From Streptomyces venezuelae (GTDB taxonomy: Bacteria > Actinomycetota > Actinomycetes > Streptomycetales > Streptomycetaceae), in NCBI RefSeq assembly GCF_008642295.1, contig NZ_CP029190.1, forward strand, positions 7,423,501-7,487,500: a DNA stretch of 64,000 nt. Reading direction: 5' to 3'. Shown here piece after piece: positions 25,651 through 34,227 of the stretch; within the stretch, counting starts at the first letter, position 1; each line of letters begins with the position of its first letter. Below the pieces are notes generated by a model. It was not told the DNA's origin. It was given only the letters and a program-made list of their open reading frames with translations, and did not search any database. Both the position numbers and the translations under genes were made by a program.

Positions 25651-26522
25651 GACTTCTCCATGATGGTTTTGATCTTCTCCCGCGAGTCGTCGACGGGGAG
25701 TGCTGCGGCCACGATCCGCTCGAAGGCGGCCTCGTAGACCTTCACGTCGTCTGTCCCCTCGGCGAAGGTCCCGCCGCGGATCGTCTCCACGCTGATCACG
25801 GTGGGCCAGGGGTGGGGGAACCGGACGATGTGGAACGGGCCCACCATGCCGGGGTGGGGGTTGGCGAGTATCGGCATCATCTGGATGGTGATGTTGGGCT
25901 GCTCGGCCATGTCGAGCAGGTGGCGCAGCTGCTCGCGCATCAGTGAAGGGTGTGTCGCGGAGCGGTAGTGCAGGGTCGACTCGTGGATGACGGCCCACAG
26001 GTGGAGGGGCCCGCCCGGGCGGCTGGTGTCGGTGAGGATGGCCTGGCGCTTCTTGCGCATCTCCACCAGGGCGGAGACCTCTTCGGTGGTCCGGGTGATG
26101 GCGGAGCCGGTGATGATCTCGCGGGCGTACTGGGGGATCTGGAGAAGGCCGGGAATCAGGCCGGGCAGGTAGATCCGGGTCGACTCGGCGTCTTCCTCCA
26201 GGCCGATGTAGTCCTTGTAGTTGGTCTCGGGAAGGTCGCCGTAGTTGCTCCACCAGCCGACCTTGTTGGCGTCGCGGGCCAGCCCCTCCATGGCGGTGAC
26301 CACCGTCTCGTCGGTGACTCCGTACGCCTCCAGGAGCGGCTTGACGTCTTTGATCGGCAGGTGTGCCTTGGCGTTTTCGATCCGGTTGATCTTGCTGGCG
26401 TCCCAGCCGACTGCCTGAGCGGCACTGTCGGAGGTGTTGAAGCCGGCGTTCTTCCTGAAGGTTCGCAGCGCGCTGCCGAGACGGCGTCTGCGCACGGTCT
26501 GCACAAGCGGCGGTGTGGGCAC
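25647..26522 (-). CDS. XRE-family regulator with DUF5753 domain
   Basis: GTG at 26522 with GAGAGG 11 bases upstream gives 291 residues; a longer frame to 26687 is possible. The N-terminal HTH_31/XRE domain reads LGSALRTFRKNAGFNTSDSAAQAVGWDASKINRIENA. The DUF5753 domain follows (YIGLEEDAESTRIYLPGLIPGLLQIPQYAREI...HESTLHYR...FPHPWPTVISVET). WhiJ-like proteins of this type control development or secondary metabolism in Streptomyces, usually with the DUF397 partner encoded next to them, as here. Confidence 0.88.
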   Translation of the reverse strand: MPTPPLVQTVRRRRLGSALRTFRKNAGFNTSDSAAQAVGWDASKINRIENAKAHLPIKDVKPLLEAYGVTDETVVTAMEGLARDANKVGWWSNYGDLPETNYKDYIGLEEDAESTRIYLPGLIPGLLQIPQYAREIITGSAITRTTEEVSALVEMRKKRQAILTDTSRPGGPLHLWAVIHESTLHYRSATHPSLMREQLRHLLDMAEQPNITIQMMPILANPHPGMVGPFHIVRFPHPWPTVISVETIRGGTFAEGTDDVKVYEAAFERIVAAALPVDDSREKIKTIMEKS

Positions 26523-26881
26523 GGGAAGTTGAACCTCTCTGCGGGCAGGCGGGTCGATTCGGGGGTGGATCTTCCCCTTCCGGGGTGTGGCGTCCTCTTT
26601 CCGGGTCAGTCTGCCCGCCCCGGGGATCGGAAGTCGATCGAACATCCCTCCAATCGTTGGGAGTTTGGCTGCAATGGTTGCAGGCATCGCGTCATTGGGT
26701 GCATTCTTTCAACGTGACGCCGTGACCAAGTGTCAGCAGATGATCACGCTGAGGTGGTAGGTCGTGGCCCCAGAACGGCCGGGTTCGAGCATGGCCCGGC
26801 CCGCCGGCCTCGTGTTCCCGCGCCCGTCGGGGACACGAGGCCACGCATCCGAAATCCGCTCCCAACTCGCCGAGGCCAGCC
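26523..26881. other. Divergent intergenic region
   Basis: It separates the XRE/DUF397 pair (minus strand) from the anti-sigma-like operon (plus strand) and probably holds both promoters. An in-frame extension of the XRE gene runs 55 codons into it but lacks a convincing start. The AT-richer stretch at about 26650-26720 is the likeliest promoter zone. Confidence 0.4.
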
Positions 26882-27013
26882 ATGAGCCAGAGCACCACTC
26901 GCACATCCCGCGCCCGCCGCCCGGCCCTCACCGCGTACGGCCCCACCAGCCCGCTCCGCATCCTCGGGGCACCCGCCATACAGCGCACCCACGCCGGCAG
27001 GACCGTCCGGTGA
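26882..27013 (+). CDS. 43-residue leader gene coupled to the ATPase gene
   Basis: ATG at 26882 opens a 43-codon frame, MSQSTTRTSRARRPALTAYG..., whose stop overlaps the GTG start of the next gene (GTGA). The product is basic and Ser/Thr/Arg-rich at its start and has no recognised domain. The exact overlap argues for a translationally coupled leader or small partner protein. Confidence 0.45.
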   Translation: MSQSTTRTSRARRPALTAYGPTSPLRILGAPAIQRTHAGRTVR

Positions 27014-27438
27014 CCGGCGCCCTGGAGGACGACGTGAAGGCAGCACCCACCGGGCCCCAGCGCTACAGCGACGGCTACTTGCCCCGCGACACCGCGCCCT
27101 CCCGCGCCCGACGCGACGTCACGCTCTGCCTCGGCACCTGGGGCCTCGATGCCCTGGTCGACGATGCACAGCTGGTCGTCTCCGAGCTCGTCACCAACGC
27201 GATCCGGCACACCCACACTCGCCGGATCGGCCTCTCCGTCACACGCCACCCCGACCACGTACGGATCGTGGTCACCGACACCAGCCGCACTCTCCCCGCA
27301 CCCACGGCCCTTGCTTCGGACACAGAAGTCGGCCGCGGGCTCCAGCTCGTAGACCAGCTCACCACCCGATGGGGCAGCAAGCGGCTCCGGACCGGCAAGC
27401 AGATTTGGGCCGAACTCACCACCAAAGCGACGTCGTGA
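27010..27438 (+). CDS. Anti-sigma-type ATP-binding protein (HATPase, RsbW-like)
   Basis: GTG at 27010 gives 142 residues, the usual length of stand-alone Streptomyces HATPase_c_2 proteins. The N box is clear (QLVVSELVTNAIRHTH). The G1-like region reads HVRIVVTDTS (D in place) and the G2-like part GRGLQLVDQLTTRWG. Members bind ATP and often act as anti-sigma or switch kinases in the same neighbourhoods as XRE/DUF397 genes. The target is unknown. Confidence 0.85.
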   Translation: MTGALEDDVKAAPTGPQRYSDGYLPRDTAPSRARRDVTLCLGTWGLDALVDDAQLVVSELVTNAIRHTHTRRIGLSVTRHPDHVRIVVTDTSRTLPAPTALASDTEVGRGLQLVDQLTTRWGSKRLRTGKQIWAELTTKATS

Positions 27439-27776
27439 GCGCCGGCGACTGGGGAGAGTTACACGGCCCCGCCCACCTCAGCCCGCCCCGCAAGCGCCGG
27501 CACGCCCGGCCAGACGGGAACACGATCGCCGGACTGCTGCTGACGACAGGCAACGTGGTCGGCCTGGCCGTCCTCGCCCTCTCCTGCGCCGAGCAGGCCG
27601 ATGGCGCCACCCTCATCGGTCCCTCGATCACCGTCCCGGACCAGGCGCCCGCCGAAGCACAGCCGTCCCGAGGGCCGGCCAACGACACGGCGGACACCAT
27701 CACCTCCGCACGGGCAGCGCCCACCGCACACACGCGGGCCTGCCGCTACGGCCCCCGCACCCGACCCACCCCCTGA
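27435..27776 (+). CDS. Small membrane protein of unknown function
   Basis: GTG at 27435 overlaps the stop of the ATPase gene. The 113-residue product has a basic N-terminus, one hydrophobic helix (IAGLLLTTGNVVGLAVLALSC, about residues 31-51) and a Pro/Ala-rich tail. No domain is recognised. Co-translation suggests a membrane partner of the anti-sigma-like protein. Confidence 0.55.
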   Translation: MSAGDWGELHGPAHLSPPRKRRHARPDGNTIAGLLLTTGNVVGLAVLALSCAEQADGATLIGPSITVPDQAPAEAQPSRGPANDTADTITSARAAPTAHTRACRYGPRTRPTP

Positions 27777-28108
27777 ACTCCCGTGACAGCGCGGCGCCTG
27801 CCGGCCCGCGCCGTCACCTGCCAGAAGCCCCGCCCGGCCCCGAGGACGCACCGCCGGACCGGGCGCCGTCCCCCCGGCTGAACGACCAGGTCGAGCAGCC
27901 GGACACGGGCACCACCGCGCACATTGGCCATCCTCGCCCCCGGCGCCCGGGGCCGACCCGCCGCTGGTCCCCGTTTCTACACCACCAGCCAAGTTCCCAA
28001 GGACACGCGAAGCACTACTGACGAGCCCGTGCTCTGCGGGTAGGCGGCCCGTCCGACCGGCAGCCCGCCGGCGCACGGCCCCGCGCGACACAGCAGGAGG
28101 CGACCGGT
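27777..28108. other. Intergenic region upstream of the nucleoside-type cluster
   Basis: No gene is supported. It precedes the epimerase gene, whose ATG has AGGAGG eight bases upstream, so it should contain the promoter of the eight-gene cluster. No clear hexamers, operators or terminators were found by eye. Confidence 0.4.
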
Positions 28109-29149
28109 ATGGATCGCCCCACCCAATCACCCGATGAGAGAGGAAACTGCGTGCATCAGTCAGAGGCACTGACCAGCGGACGTGGAAAGACGACCCTGGT
28201 CACCGGCGCGGCCGGGTTCATCGGATCGAACCTGGTCGACACCCTCCTCGCGGCCGGATGGCGCGTGACCGGCATCGACCGGCGCTCGCCCCACAACGAC
28301 CCCGTCGCGGCAGCCAACCTGCAACAGGCACTCAGGTCCCCGAGCTTCCACTTCGAGCAGGCGGACGTCACCGACGCCCGGGTCCACGACCTGCTCAAGG
28401 TAGACGTCGTGTTCCACCTCGCCGCGGCCACAGGGGTCCGCCCCTCGTGGGGAGTCAACTTCGCTGGCTACATCCGCGACAACATCACCGCCACGCACCA
28501 CCTGGTCCAGGAGTGCGAACGGGCCGATGTCCGGCGTCTCGTCCTCGCCTCCTCCTCCAGCGTCTACGGGACCGCGCCGCGGCCGTCTACCGAGGACGGC
28601 CCGCTCCTGCCGATCTCGCCCTATGGAGTCTCCAAGCTCGCCGCCGAGCAGCTCGCCCTTGCCTACGCCGCCCGCTCCACCGCCGTGACGAGCGCCGTCG
28701 CGCTGCGGTTCTTCACCGTCTTCGGGCCGCGCCAGCGCCCCGACATGGCGATCTCCCGCATGCTGGACGCCGTACGCACCGGCGAGCCGATGAACCTGTA
28801 CGGCGACGGGCTGCAGCGGCGGAACTTCACCTACGTCGCGGACGCGGTCCGGGCTCTCCTGCTCGCCGCCGGCACCGCCGTGACTGGGCGGGCTGTCAAC
28901 ATCGCCGGGCCTGCGAGCGTGACGGTCAAGACCGTCCTGGACACCGTCGAGCGCGTCACCGGCCAGCCGGTGCCCGTCGTCTACACGGCCAGCCGCAGCG
29001 GCGATCCCGCCTCGACCGAGGCCGACACCCTCCGCGCTGCGACCGACCTGGGCTACCAGCCGGCCGTCGACCTCCCCGAAGGCATCACCAGCCAGTGGCA
29101 GTGGATGCGCGCTGCCGACTCCGCCACCCTGATCGGAGGACCCGCGTGA
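28109..29149 (+). CDS. NAD-dependent epimerase/dehydratase (extended SDR)
   Basis: A protein of 346 residues from ATG with AGGAGG; GTG 28151 with GAGAGG is an alternative start. The NAD-binding GAAGFIGS is at 33-40, the catalytic Tyr-Lys in PYGVSK at 171-176 and the upstream Ser cluster LASSSSVYG at 147-154. It resembles UDP-glucose 4-epimerase-like enzymes that epimerise or dehydrate nucleotide sugars. As first gene of the cluster it probably supplies or alters a sugar unit. The last bases overlap the next gene by GTGA, so the two are translationally coupled. Confidence 0.85.
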   Translation: MDRPTQSPDERGNCVHQSEALTSGRGKTTLVTGAAGFIGSNLVDTLLAAGWRVTGIDRRSPHNDPVAAANLQQALRSPSFHFEQADVTDARVHDLLKVDVVFHLAAATGVRPSWGVNFAGYIRDNITATHHLVQECERADVRRLVLASSSSVYGTAPRPSTEDGPLLPISPYGVSKLAAEQLALAYAARSTAVTSAVALRFFTVFGPRQRPDMAISRMLDAVRTGEPMNLYGDGLQRRNFTYVADAVRALLLAAGTAVTGRAVNIAGPASVTVKTVLDTVERVTGQPVPVVYTASRSGDPASTEADTLRAATDLGYQPAVDLPEGITSQWQWMRAADSATLIGGPA

Positions 29150-30072
29150 TCCACCTGACCGCCGGCTCAGCGAACGAGCTGTTCACCGCCGCCTGTACCG
29201 CCGTCCTGGACCAGGGCCGCATCGTTAAGCCCCGCGGCATGGCCACCACCGAGGTCATCGGCGCGCACCTCACCCTGACCCAACCGCGCCGCCGCCTGGT
29301 GTCCCTTCCGCCGGCCCGGGTCCTGAACGCAGCGTTCGCCGCCGCCGAAGCCACCTGGATCCTCTCCGGCTCGGACGGCGGCTGGATCTACACCTACAAC
29401 CAGCGGATGGCCCAGTACGCCGACGACGGTGTCCTGCGCGGTGCGTACGGGCCGCGGATGCGCGCCTGGAGGCCCGGCCACGACCAGCTCGACCACGTCC
29501 GCCGCACCCTGCTGGAAGACCCCGATTCCCGCCGGGCCCTGATCCAGCTGTACGACCCGGACCGCGACATCCCGCACCACAGCGACGTGCCGTGCACCCT
29601 CGGCTACCGCTTCTACCTGCGCGACGGCCGACTGGAGATGCATACCACCATGCGCAGCCAAGATCTCTGGCTGGGCTTTTGCTACGACATCTTCACCGCC
29701 ACCGTCCTGCACGAGCTGATGAGCCACTGGATCGGCGCCGAACTCGGCCACTACCACCACCACGTGGACTCCCTTCACCTGTACGACTCCCGCCTCTCCG
29801 CCGCCCGGGCCCTGCCCGACCAGCCCACGCCCAGCCGGCTGATGGACCCGCTCACCGTCGGATGGGAAGAGTTCGACCCCCTCCTCGACAGCATCACCAG
29901 CGGAAACACCCCCGACGGCGCGTGGGGCGACTTCGCGCACGTCATGCGCAGCTACCGCGTCTGGAAGAACGGCGACCGCACCGATGCGCGCCGCATGGTC
30001 GCGGACCCTGACGGTGTCCTCAGCGAGGGCTTGGCCGGCTGGTACGCGCAGCTGAGCGGGAGGGCCGCGTGA
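29146..30072 (+). CDS. Thymidylate-synthase-fold pyrimidine C5-hydroxymethylase (predicted CMP/dCMP type)
   Basis: A protein of 308 residues with the thymidylate synthase fold. Catalytic Cys150 lies in DVPCTLGYRF, Arg170-Ser171 and Asp173 in MRSQDLWLG, Glu68 in AEATWILSG, and His211/Tyr213 in LHLYDS. The residue equivalent to E. coli ThyA Asn177, which selects uracil, is Asp181 (LGFCYDIF). Asp at this site is found in phage T4 dCMP hydroxymethylase and in the CMP hydroxymethylase MilA of mildiomycin biosynthesis. A cytosine nucleotide substrate and 5-hydroxymethylation are therefore predicted. The carbamoyltransferase gene that follows could act on the new hydroxyl. Whether the substrate is CMP or dCMP cannot be told. 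Confidence 0.8.
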   Translation: MIHLTAGSANELFTAACTAVLDQGRIVKPRGMATTEVIGAHLTLTQPRRRLVSLPPARVLNAAFAAAEATWILSGSDGGWIYTYNQRMAQYADDGVLRGAYGPRMRAWRPGHDQLDHVRRTLLEDPDSRRALIQLYDPDRDIPHHSDVPCTLGYRFYLRDGRLEMHTTMRSQDLWLGFCYDIFTATVLHELMSHWIGAELGHYHHHVDSLHLYDSRLSAARALPDQPTPSRLMDPLTVGWEEFDPLLDSITSGNTPDGAWGDFAHVMRSYRVWKNGDRTDARRMVADPDGVLSEGLAGWYAQLSGRAA

Positions 30073-31775
30073 TGGGGCCGGTAGTGATGGGCCTGTGCTC
30101 CGGCACACACGACTCCGCGGCCGCCCTCATCGCGGACGGCCGCCTGATCGGGCTGGTGGAGGAGGAACGCCTCAACGGCATCAAGCACACCAAGGCCTAC
30201 CCCGAGCTGGCCATCGCCTGGCTCCTCGACGCGGCCGGCCTGACCGCCAGCGACGTGACGGACGTCGCCTACAACTTCGCACCCCGCGGCTACCTCAAGG
30301 GCGCCGCCCCGCTGCGGCACCTGCGCCCCGGCACGGCCGGCCGGGCCTGGCCCAGGGCACGCAGCTTCGCGGTCGTCCACCACCGTGCGGCCGGCCGCCT
30401 CCGGGACTTCGGCCGCCGCTTCCCCGGGGCCCGGCTGCACGGCGTCGAGCACCACCGCGCCCACGCCCTCTACGCGTTCGCGGCGTGCCCGTTCGACGAG
30501 GCGGCCGTGCTGGTGGTGGACAGCCTCGGCGAGACCACCACCACGTCGATTTGCACGGGAGCCCGGGGGCATCAGGGGGTCGTGCTGGGGGGCCGATGGT
30601 CGCTCCCGGACCCGGCGTCCCTCGGATACGCCTACGGCGCCGTCACCGAACACCTGGGGTGGCGGCGCGGTGACGAGGAAGGCACCGTGATGGCGCTGGC
30701 CGCCCTGGGCGACCCAGGGCGCTTCCGGGACCTGCTCACCCAGGCAATCCCCCTCACCGGCGAGGCCTTCGCACTCGATGCCCGGCTCTTTCCCCTGCGG
30801 GTCATCTCCAGCCGCTACCCTCGCCTGTCGTCGGCGTTCATCGCCGCGACCTGCCCGCCCCGCCCCCCACAGGCGGAGATCGACCAAGTCCACGCCGACC
30901 TGGCCGCCGCCCTCCAGGAACGCACCGAGCAGGTGATGATCCACCTCGCCCGCCAGGCCCGCTACCGCACCAGCCAGAAGCACCTGTGCCTGGGCGGCGG
31001 CGTCGCCATGAACTGCGTCAGCATCGGCAAGATCACCGAGCACGCAGGCTTCGACGAGGTGTTCGTTCCCCCGGCCCCGGGGGACTCCGGGACAGCCGCA
31101 GGCGCCGCCCTCCACGCCCACCAGTACCGCGCCCCGCACCCGGTGGCCGGTGTACAGGGCGAGTGCTACCTCGGCCCGTCCTACGACGGCCTCGACCTCA
31201 CCGGGCAGCCCCGACCGGGCATGACCGCCCACCGCCCGGCCGACCCCGCCCGCCACCTCGCCCACCAGCTCGCCGAAGGCGAGATCGTCGGCGTCTTCCG
31301 AGGCCGCCTCGAAGCCGGCCCCCGCGCGCTCGGCAACCGGTCCATCCTCGCCTCGCCGCTGCGCCCGGACGTCGTGCACCGCCTGAACGCGAAGGTGAAG
31401 TTCCGCGAGCCGTTCCGGCCCTTTGCGCCCGTCGCCCTGGCCGACAAGGCCGCCGACTACTTCACCCTCGGCCAGCCCGCCCCCTACATGTCCATCGCCA
31501 GCGGCGTCACCGACCTGGCCCGCGAGCAGATCCCCGCCATCGTCCACACCAACGGCCTCGCCCGCGTGCAGACCCTCACCCCCCGGCAGAACCCGTTCCT
31601 CGACGCGGTCCTGCGGGAATTCCACGAAATCACCGGGGTGCCCGTGCTGATCAACACCAGCCTCAACGTCAAGGGCAAGCCGATCTGCGGCACGCCCGCC
31701 CACGCCCTGGACTGCCTGGCCGAGTCCGGCATCGACGCCCTGCTCCTCGAAGACTGGTGGGTGACCGAGCAGTGA
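30069..31775 (+). CDS. TobZ/NodU-family O-carbamoyltransferase
   Basis: A protein of 568 residues. The N-terminal Kae1-like domain starts GLCSGTHDSAAALIADG and has the metal-binding HHRAH at 129-133 and VLVVDSLGE near 147-155. The C-terminal YrdC-like domain contains RLEAGPRALGNRSILASPL and LTPRQNPFLDAVLREF...VPVLINTSLNVKGKP. These enzymes carbamoylate hydroxyl groups using carbamoyl phosphate and ATP. The family includes enzymes for tobramycin, polyoxin-type nucleosides and phage 5-hydroxymethylcytosine. Its place right after the predicted hydroxymethylase suggests a 5-carbamoyloxymethyl pyrimidine. Start GTG-ATG overlaps the upstream stop. Confidence 0.88.
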   Translation: MMGPVVMGLCSGTHDSAAALIADGRLIGLVEEERLNGIKHTKAYPELAIAWLLDAAGLTASDVTDVAYNFAPRGYLKGAAPLRHLRPGTAGRAWPRARSFAVVHHRAAGRLRDFGRRFPGARLHGVEHHRAHALYAFAACPFDEAAVLVVDSLGETTTTSICTGARGHQGVVLGGRWSLPDPASLGYAYGAVTEHLGWRRGDEEGTVMALAALGDPGRFRDLLTQAIPLTGEAFALDARLFPLRVISSRYPRLSSAFIAATCPPRPPQAEIDQVHADLAAALQERTEQVMIHLARQARYRTSQKHLCLGGGVAMNCVSIGKITEHAGFDEVFVPPAPGDSGTAAGAALHAHQYRAPHPVAGVQGECYLGPSYDGLDLTGQPRPGMTAHRPADPARHLAHQLAEGEIVGVFRGRLEAGPRALGNRSILASPLRPDVVHRLNAKVKFREPFRPFAPVALADKAADYFTLGQPAPYMSIASGVTDLAREQIPAIVHTNGLARVQTLTPRQNPFLDAVLREFHEITGVPVLINTSLNVKGKPICGTPAHALDCLAESGIDALLLEDWWVTEQ

Positions 31776-32836
31776 AGATCGGCTATAGCTTCTGGGGATT
31801 CCTCGGCGACGGCATCACCGACACCCCCGACGGCGGCCGCAGCCACCGCCGCACCCTCATCGACGGGCTGCTCGCCGCCGGCCACACCCTGGTCTTCCTC
31901 CAGACCGACCGCGACCGCAACGAAGCGCGAAACCCCCTGGCCGGACCGTACGTCTGGGACAGCGGCCTGCCGGACCTCGACGCCCTTTTCCTGGAGTGGC
32001 GCTGGCCGATCCCCGGCCGCAACGACACCCCCTGCACCACGCCGGGCCACACGTGCGACCTGCACCGCCAGCAGCAGCTCCTCGACCACTACACCCACCG
32101 CCGGCAGGTCCCCACCCTGCTGTGGGACAAGGACCAGCACCTGCCCCCGGCCGACCCCCTCCGCAAGATCGGCAACCTCACCGTGTGCGAACCGGCGCTC
32201 CACCCACGCCACGGCGCGACCAGCCTGCTCTTCCCCGTCGCCGACCACGCCCTCGACACGGCCGACCCCGAAGCCCTCGCCGCCCGGCCGCGACGCTGGC
32301 CACTGGTCTACGTCGGCAACCAGTACGGCCGCGACACCGCCTTCGACGCCTTCTTCGCCCAGCCCGCCCGCCACCTCGACCACGTAGTGGCGGGCAAGTG
32401 GACCGATACCAGCCGCTGGCCGCACATCAACTTCATCGGCCGCGTCCCCTTCCGCCACGGCCTTGACCTCCAAGGCCAGGCCCACGCCACCGTCATGCTC
32501 GCCCCCACCCGCTACGCCACCAGCGGCCAGTACACCCAGCGGATCTTCGAATCCGTCCTCGCCGGCTGCGCCCCCATCACCCCCGCCCACTACCGGGCCG
32601 CCAGCCTCGTCATCCCCGGCGAGCTCCACGCCTGCCACGGCGCCCACGTGGCCGACATCACCCACACCCTGACCACCATGCCCACCCGGGACCGGGCCCG
32701 GCTCCTCGCCCGCTGTATCCGCAGGCTGGACCGCTTCCGGCTCTCCCGCCAGCTCCACACCATCGGTCAGGTATTCGATCAACGTCAAGGGGCGGACAAT
32801 GGAAACCTCACCCACCACACGACCCGGAATCGGTAG
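31772..32836 (+). CDS. CgeB-like glycosyltransferase-type protein
   Basis: GTG at 31772 overlaps the carbamoyltransferase stop, giving 354 residues. It starts VKIGYSFWGFLGDG, a GT-B-like first strand and loop. The C-terminal half has RYATSGQYTQRIFESVLAGCAPI, the pattern of CgeB/Glyco_trans_1_2 proteins, where the Glu binds the nucleotide sugar. A central YVGNQYGRDTAFDAFF strand-helix unit also fits GT-B. It could transfer a sugar onto the nucleoside, but donor and acceptor are unknown. Assignment is by fold pattern. Confidence 0.65.
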   Translation: MKIGYSFWGFLGDGITDTPDGGRSHRRTLIDGLLAAGHTLVFLQTDRDRNEARNPLAGPYVWDSGLPDLDALFLEWRWPIPGRNDTPCTTPGHTCDLHRQQQLLDHYTHRRQVPTLLWDKDQHLPPADPLRKIGNLTVCEPALHPRHGATSLLFPVADHALDTADPEALAARPRRWPLVYVGNQYGRDTAFDAFFAQPARHLDHVVAGKWTDTSRWPHINFIGRVPFRHGLDLQGQAHATVMLAPTRYATSGQYTQRIFESVLAGCAPITPAHYRAASLVIPGELHACHGAHVADITHTLTTMPTRDRARLLARCIRRLDRFRLSRQLHTIGQVFDQRQGADNGNLTHHTTRNR

Positions 32837-32847
32837 CGTCACCCCAC

Positions 32848-33360
32848 ATGCGACTCGCCCTCATCGGCTGCGGCGGCAGCGGCAAGACGTTCCTGTCCAA
32901 GCAGCTGGCCCAGCACATGAACGCGCCCCTCACGCACCTCGACGCGGTGTACTACGACGACGAGTGGAACACCCTCGACAAGGACAAGTTCGCCGCGATC
33001 CAGGAGGAGCTTGTCCGGGCGCCCTCCTGGGTGATCGAGGGGAACTACGCCGGGACGCTTCCGATCCGGCTCCGCGCAGCGGACACCGTGATCTTCCTGG
33101 ACATCCCGCCCGCGGTCTGCCTGTGGGGCATCGCCCAGCGACGCCTGCGCCACGGTGGCGGCCAGAACGACGCCACTGGCGTGTACGACCGGATCACCTG
33201 GAACTTCATCAAGTACGTGTGGGGCTACCGCAAGACCATGGCACCCCGCGTCCGGGAACTGATCAAGGAACACGCCGCTGGTGCCACCGTGCACACGGTC
33301 ACCAGCCGCCGTCAGGCCCGCGCTCTCCTCGCGCACCTCACCGCCGGCCAGCCCGTCTGA
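32848..33360 (+). CDS. P-loop kinase (FlaR/topology-modulation or adenylate-kinase-like)
   Basis: A protein of 170 residues. The N-terminal Walker A is GCGGSGKT (residues 7-14), followed by LTHLDAVYYDDEW, WVIEGNYAGT and DTVIFLDIPPAVCLWGIAQRRLR, the order seen in small nucleotide-kinase-like proteins often annotated as topology modulation protein. It could phosphorylate a nucleoside or a nucleotide intermediate of the cluster. No strong ribosome binding site is visible and an 11-base gap separates it from the previous gene. Confidence 0.75.
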   Translation: MRLALIGCGGSGKTFLSKQLAQHMNAPLTHLDAVYYDDEWNTLDKDKFAAIQEELVRAPSWVIEGNYAGTLPIRLRAADTVIFLDIPPAVCLWGIAQRRLRHGGGQNDATGVYDRITWNFIKYVWGYRKTMAPRVRELIKEHAAGATVHTVTSRRQARALLAHLTAGQPV

Positions 33361-33390
33361 CCGACCCCGCTTCCACCGGAGGTGCCGGCC

Positions 33391-34227
33391 GTGGCTGACA
33401 CCTCCGCCTTCCTCGACCAGCACCTCATCACCGGCTCCCTCTACGAGGGCGAGCACCGTCTCGCATCCCGCACCGGTGCCCTGATGGCCGCGAAGACCAG
33501 CGGACGCCCCACAGCCGCCGTGATCGCCGCCCACGCGAGCGCGGCACGCCCCGGCACAGGCACGGTCCTGGACATCGGCTGCGGGCGCGGAGCATCCACC
33601 CTCGCCCTCGCCCAGGCCCTGCCCCAGGCCAGGGTCTGCGCCGTCGACGCCTCCGCCGCCCTGCTCAACGCCACCCGTGCCCGGCTCCGGCCCCACGGCC
33701 TGCCCGTGCACACCGTTCGCGCCGACTTCCACCGCCTGCCGCTACCCACCGGCCAGGCCGCCCTCGCGGTCGCCGCTTTCTGCCTCTACCACTCACCCAC
33801 CCCGCAGGCCGCCCTAACGGAGATCGCCCGCTGCCTCGCCCCCGGCGCCACCCTCATCCTCGCGACCAAGGCCGCCGACAGCTACGCCTCCCTATACCGC
33901 CTCGTAGCCAAGGCCGGCCTCGACCCGGACGCAACCCGCCGCCCCAGCCTGTACAGCGCCTTCCACAGCGGCAACTTCCGCTCGATCACCGAAAGCGCCT
34001 TCACCATCACCCACGTCGAGCACGAGGCGCACCGCTTCCGGTTCCGGGACTTCGCGCACGTGGCCGCCTACCTGGCCACCACGCCGAAGTACCGCCTGCC
34101 CGACGAGCTCGCCAGCAACGCCGCAGCGATCACCGACCACCTCCAGCGCACGCTCACCGAAGGCCCGGTCGAGACAGCATCGGTTGTCAGCTACCTCACC
34201 GCCACCCGGCCCGGGGAACACCCGTGA
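33391..34227 (+). CDS. SAM-dependent methyltransferase (class I)
   Basis: GTG at 33391 with GGAGG eight bases upstream gives 278 residues; a GTG nine bases earlier is possible. Motif I is VLDIGCGRGAS (59-69), then CAVDASAALL (motif II), ADFHRLPL and a motif III-like LAPGATLILATK. The N-terminal LITGSLYEGEHRLASRTGAL and C-terminal helices probably form the acceptor site. It may methylate a cluster intermediate. It overlaps the next gene by GTGA. Confidence 0.82.
   Translation: MADTSAFLDQHLITGSLYEGEHRLASRTGALMAAKTSGRPTAAVIAAHASAARPGTGTVLDIGCGRGASTLALAQALPQARVCAVDASAALLNATRARLRPHGLPVHTVRADFHRLPLPTGQAALAVAAFCLYHSPTPQAALTEIARCLAPGATLILATKAADSYASLYRLVAKAGLDPDATRRPSLYSAFHSGNFRSITESAFTITHVEHEAHRFRFRDFAHVAAYLATTPKYRLPDELASNAAAITDHLQRTLTEGPVETASVVSYLTATRPGEHP

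Noticed and set aside
29952..31703. A 583-codon minus-strand open frame
   Set aside because: Shadow of the carbamoyltransferase gene, whose motifs are clear on the plus strand.
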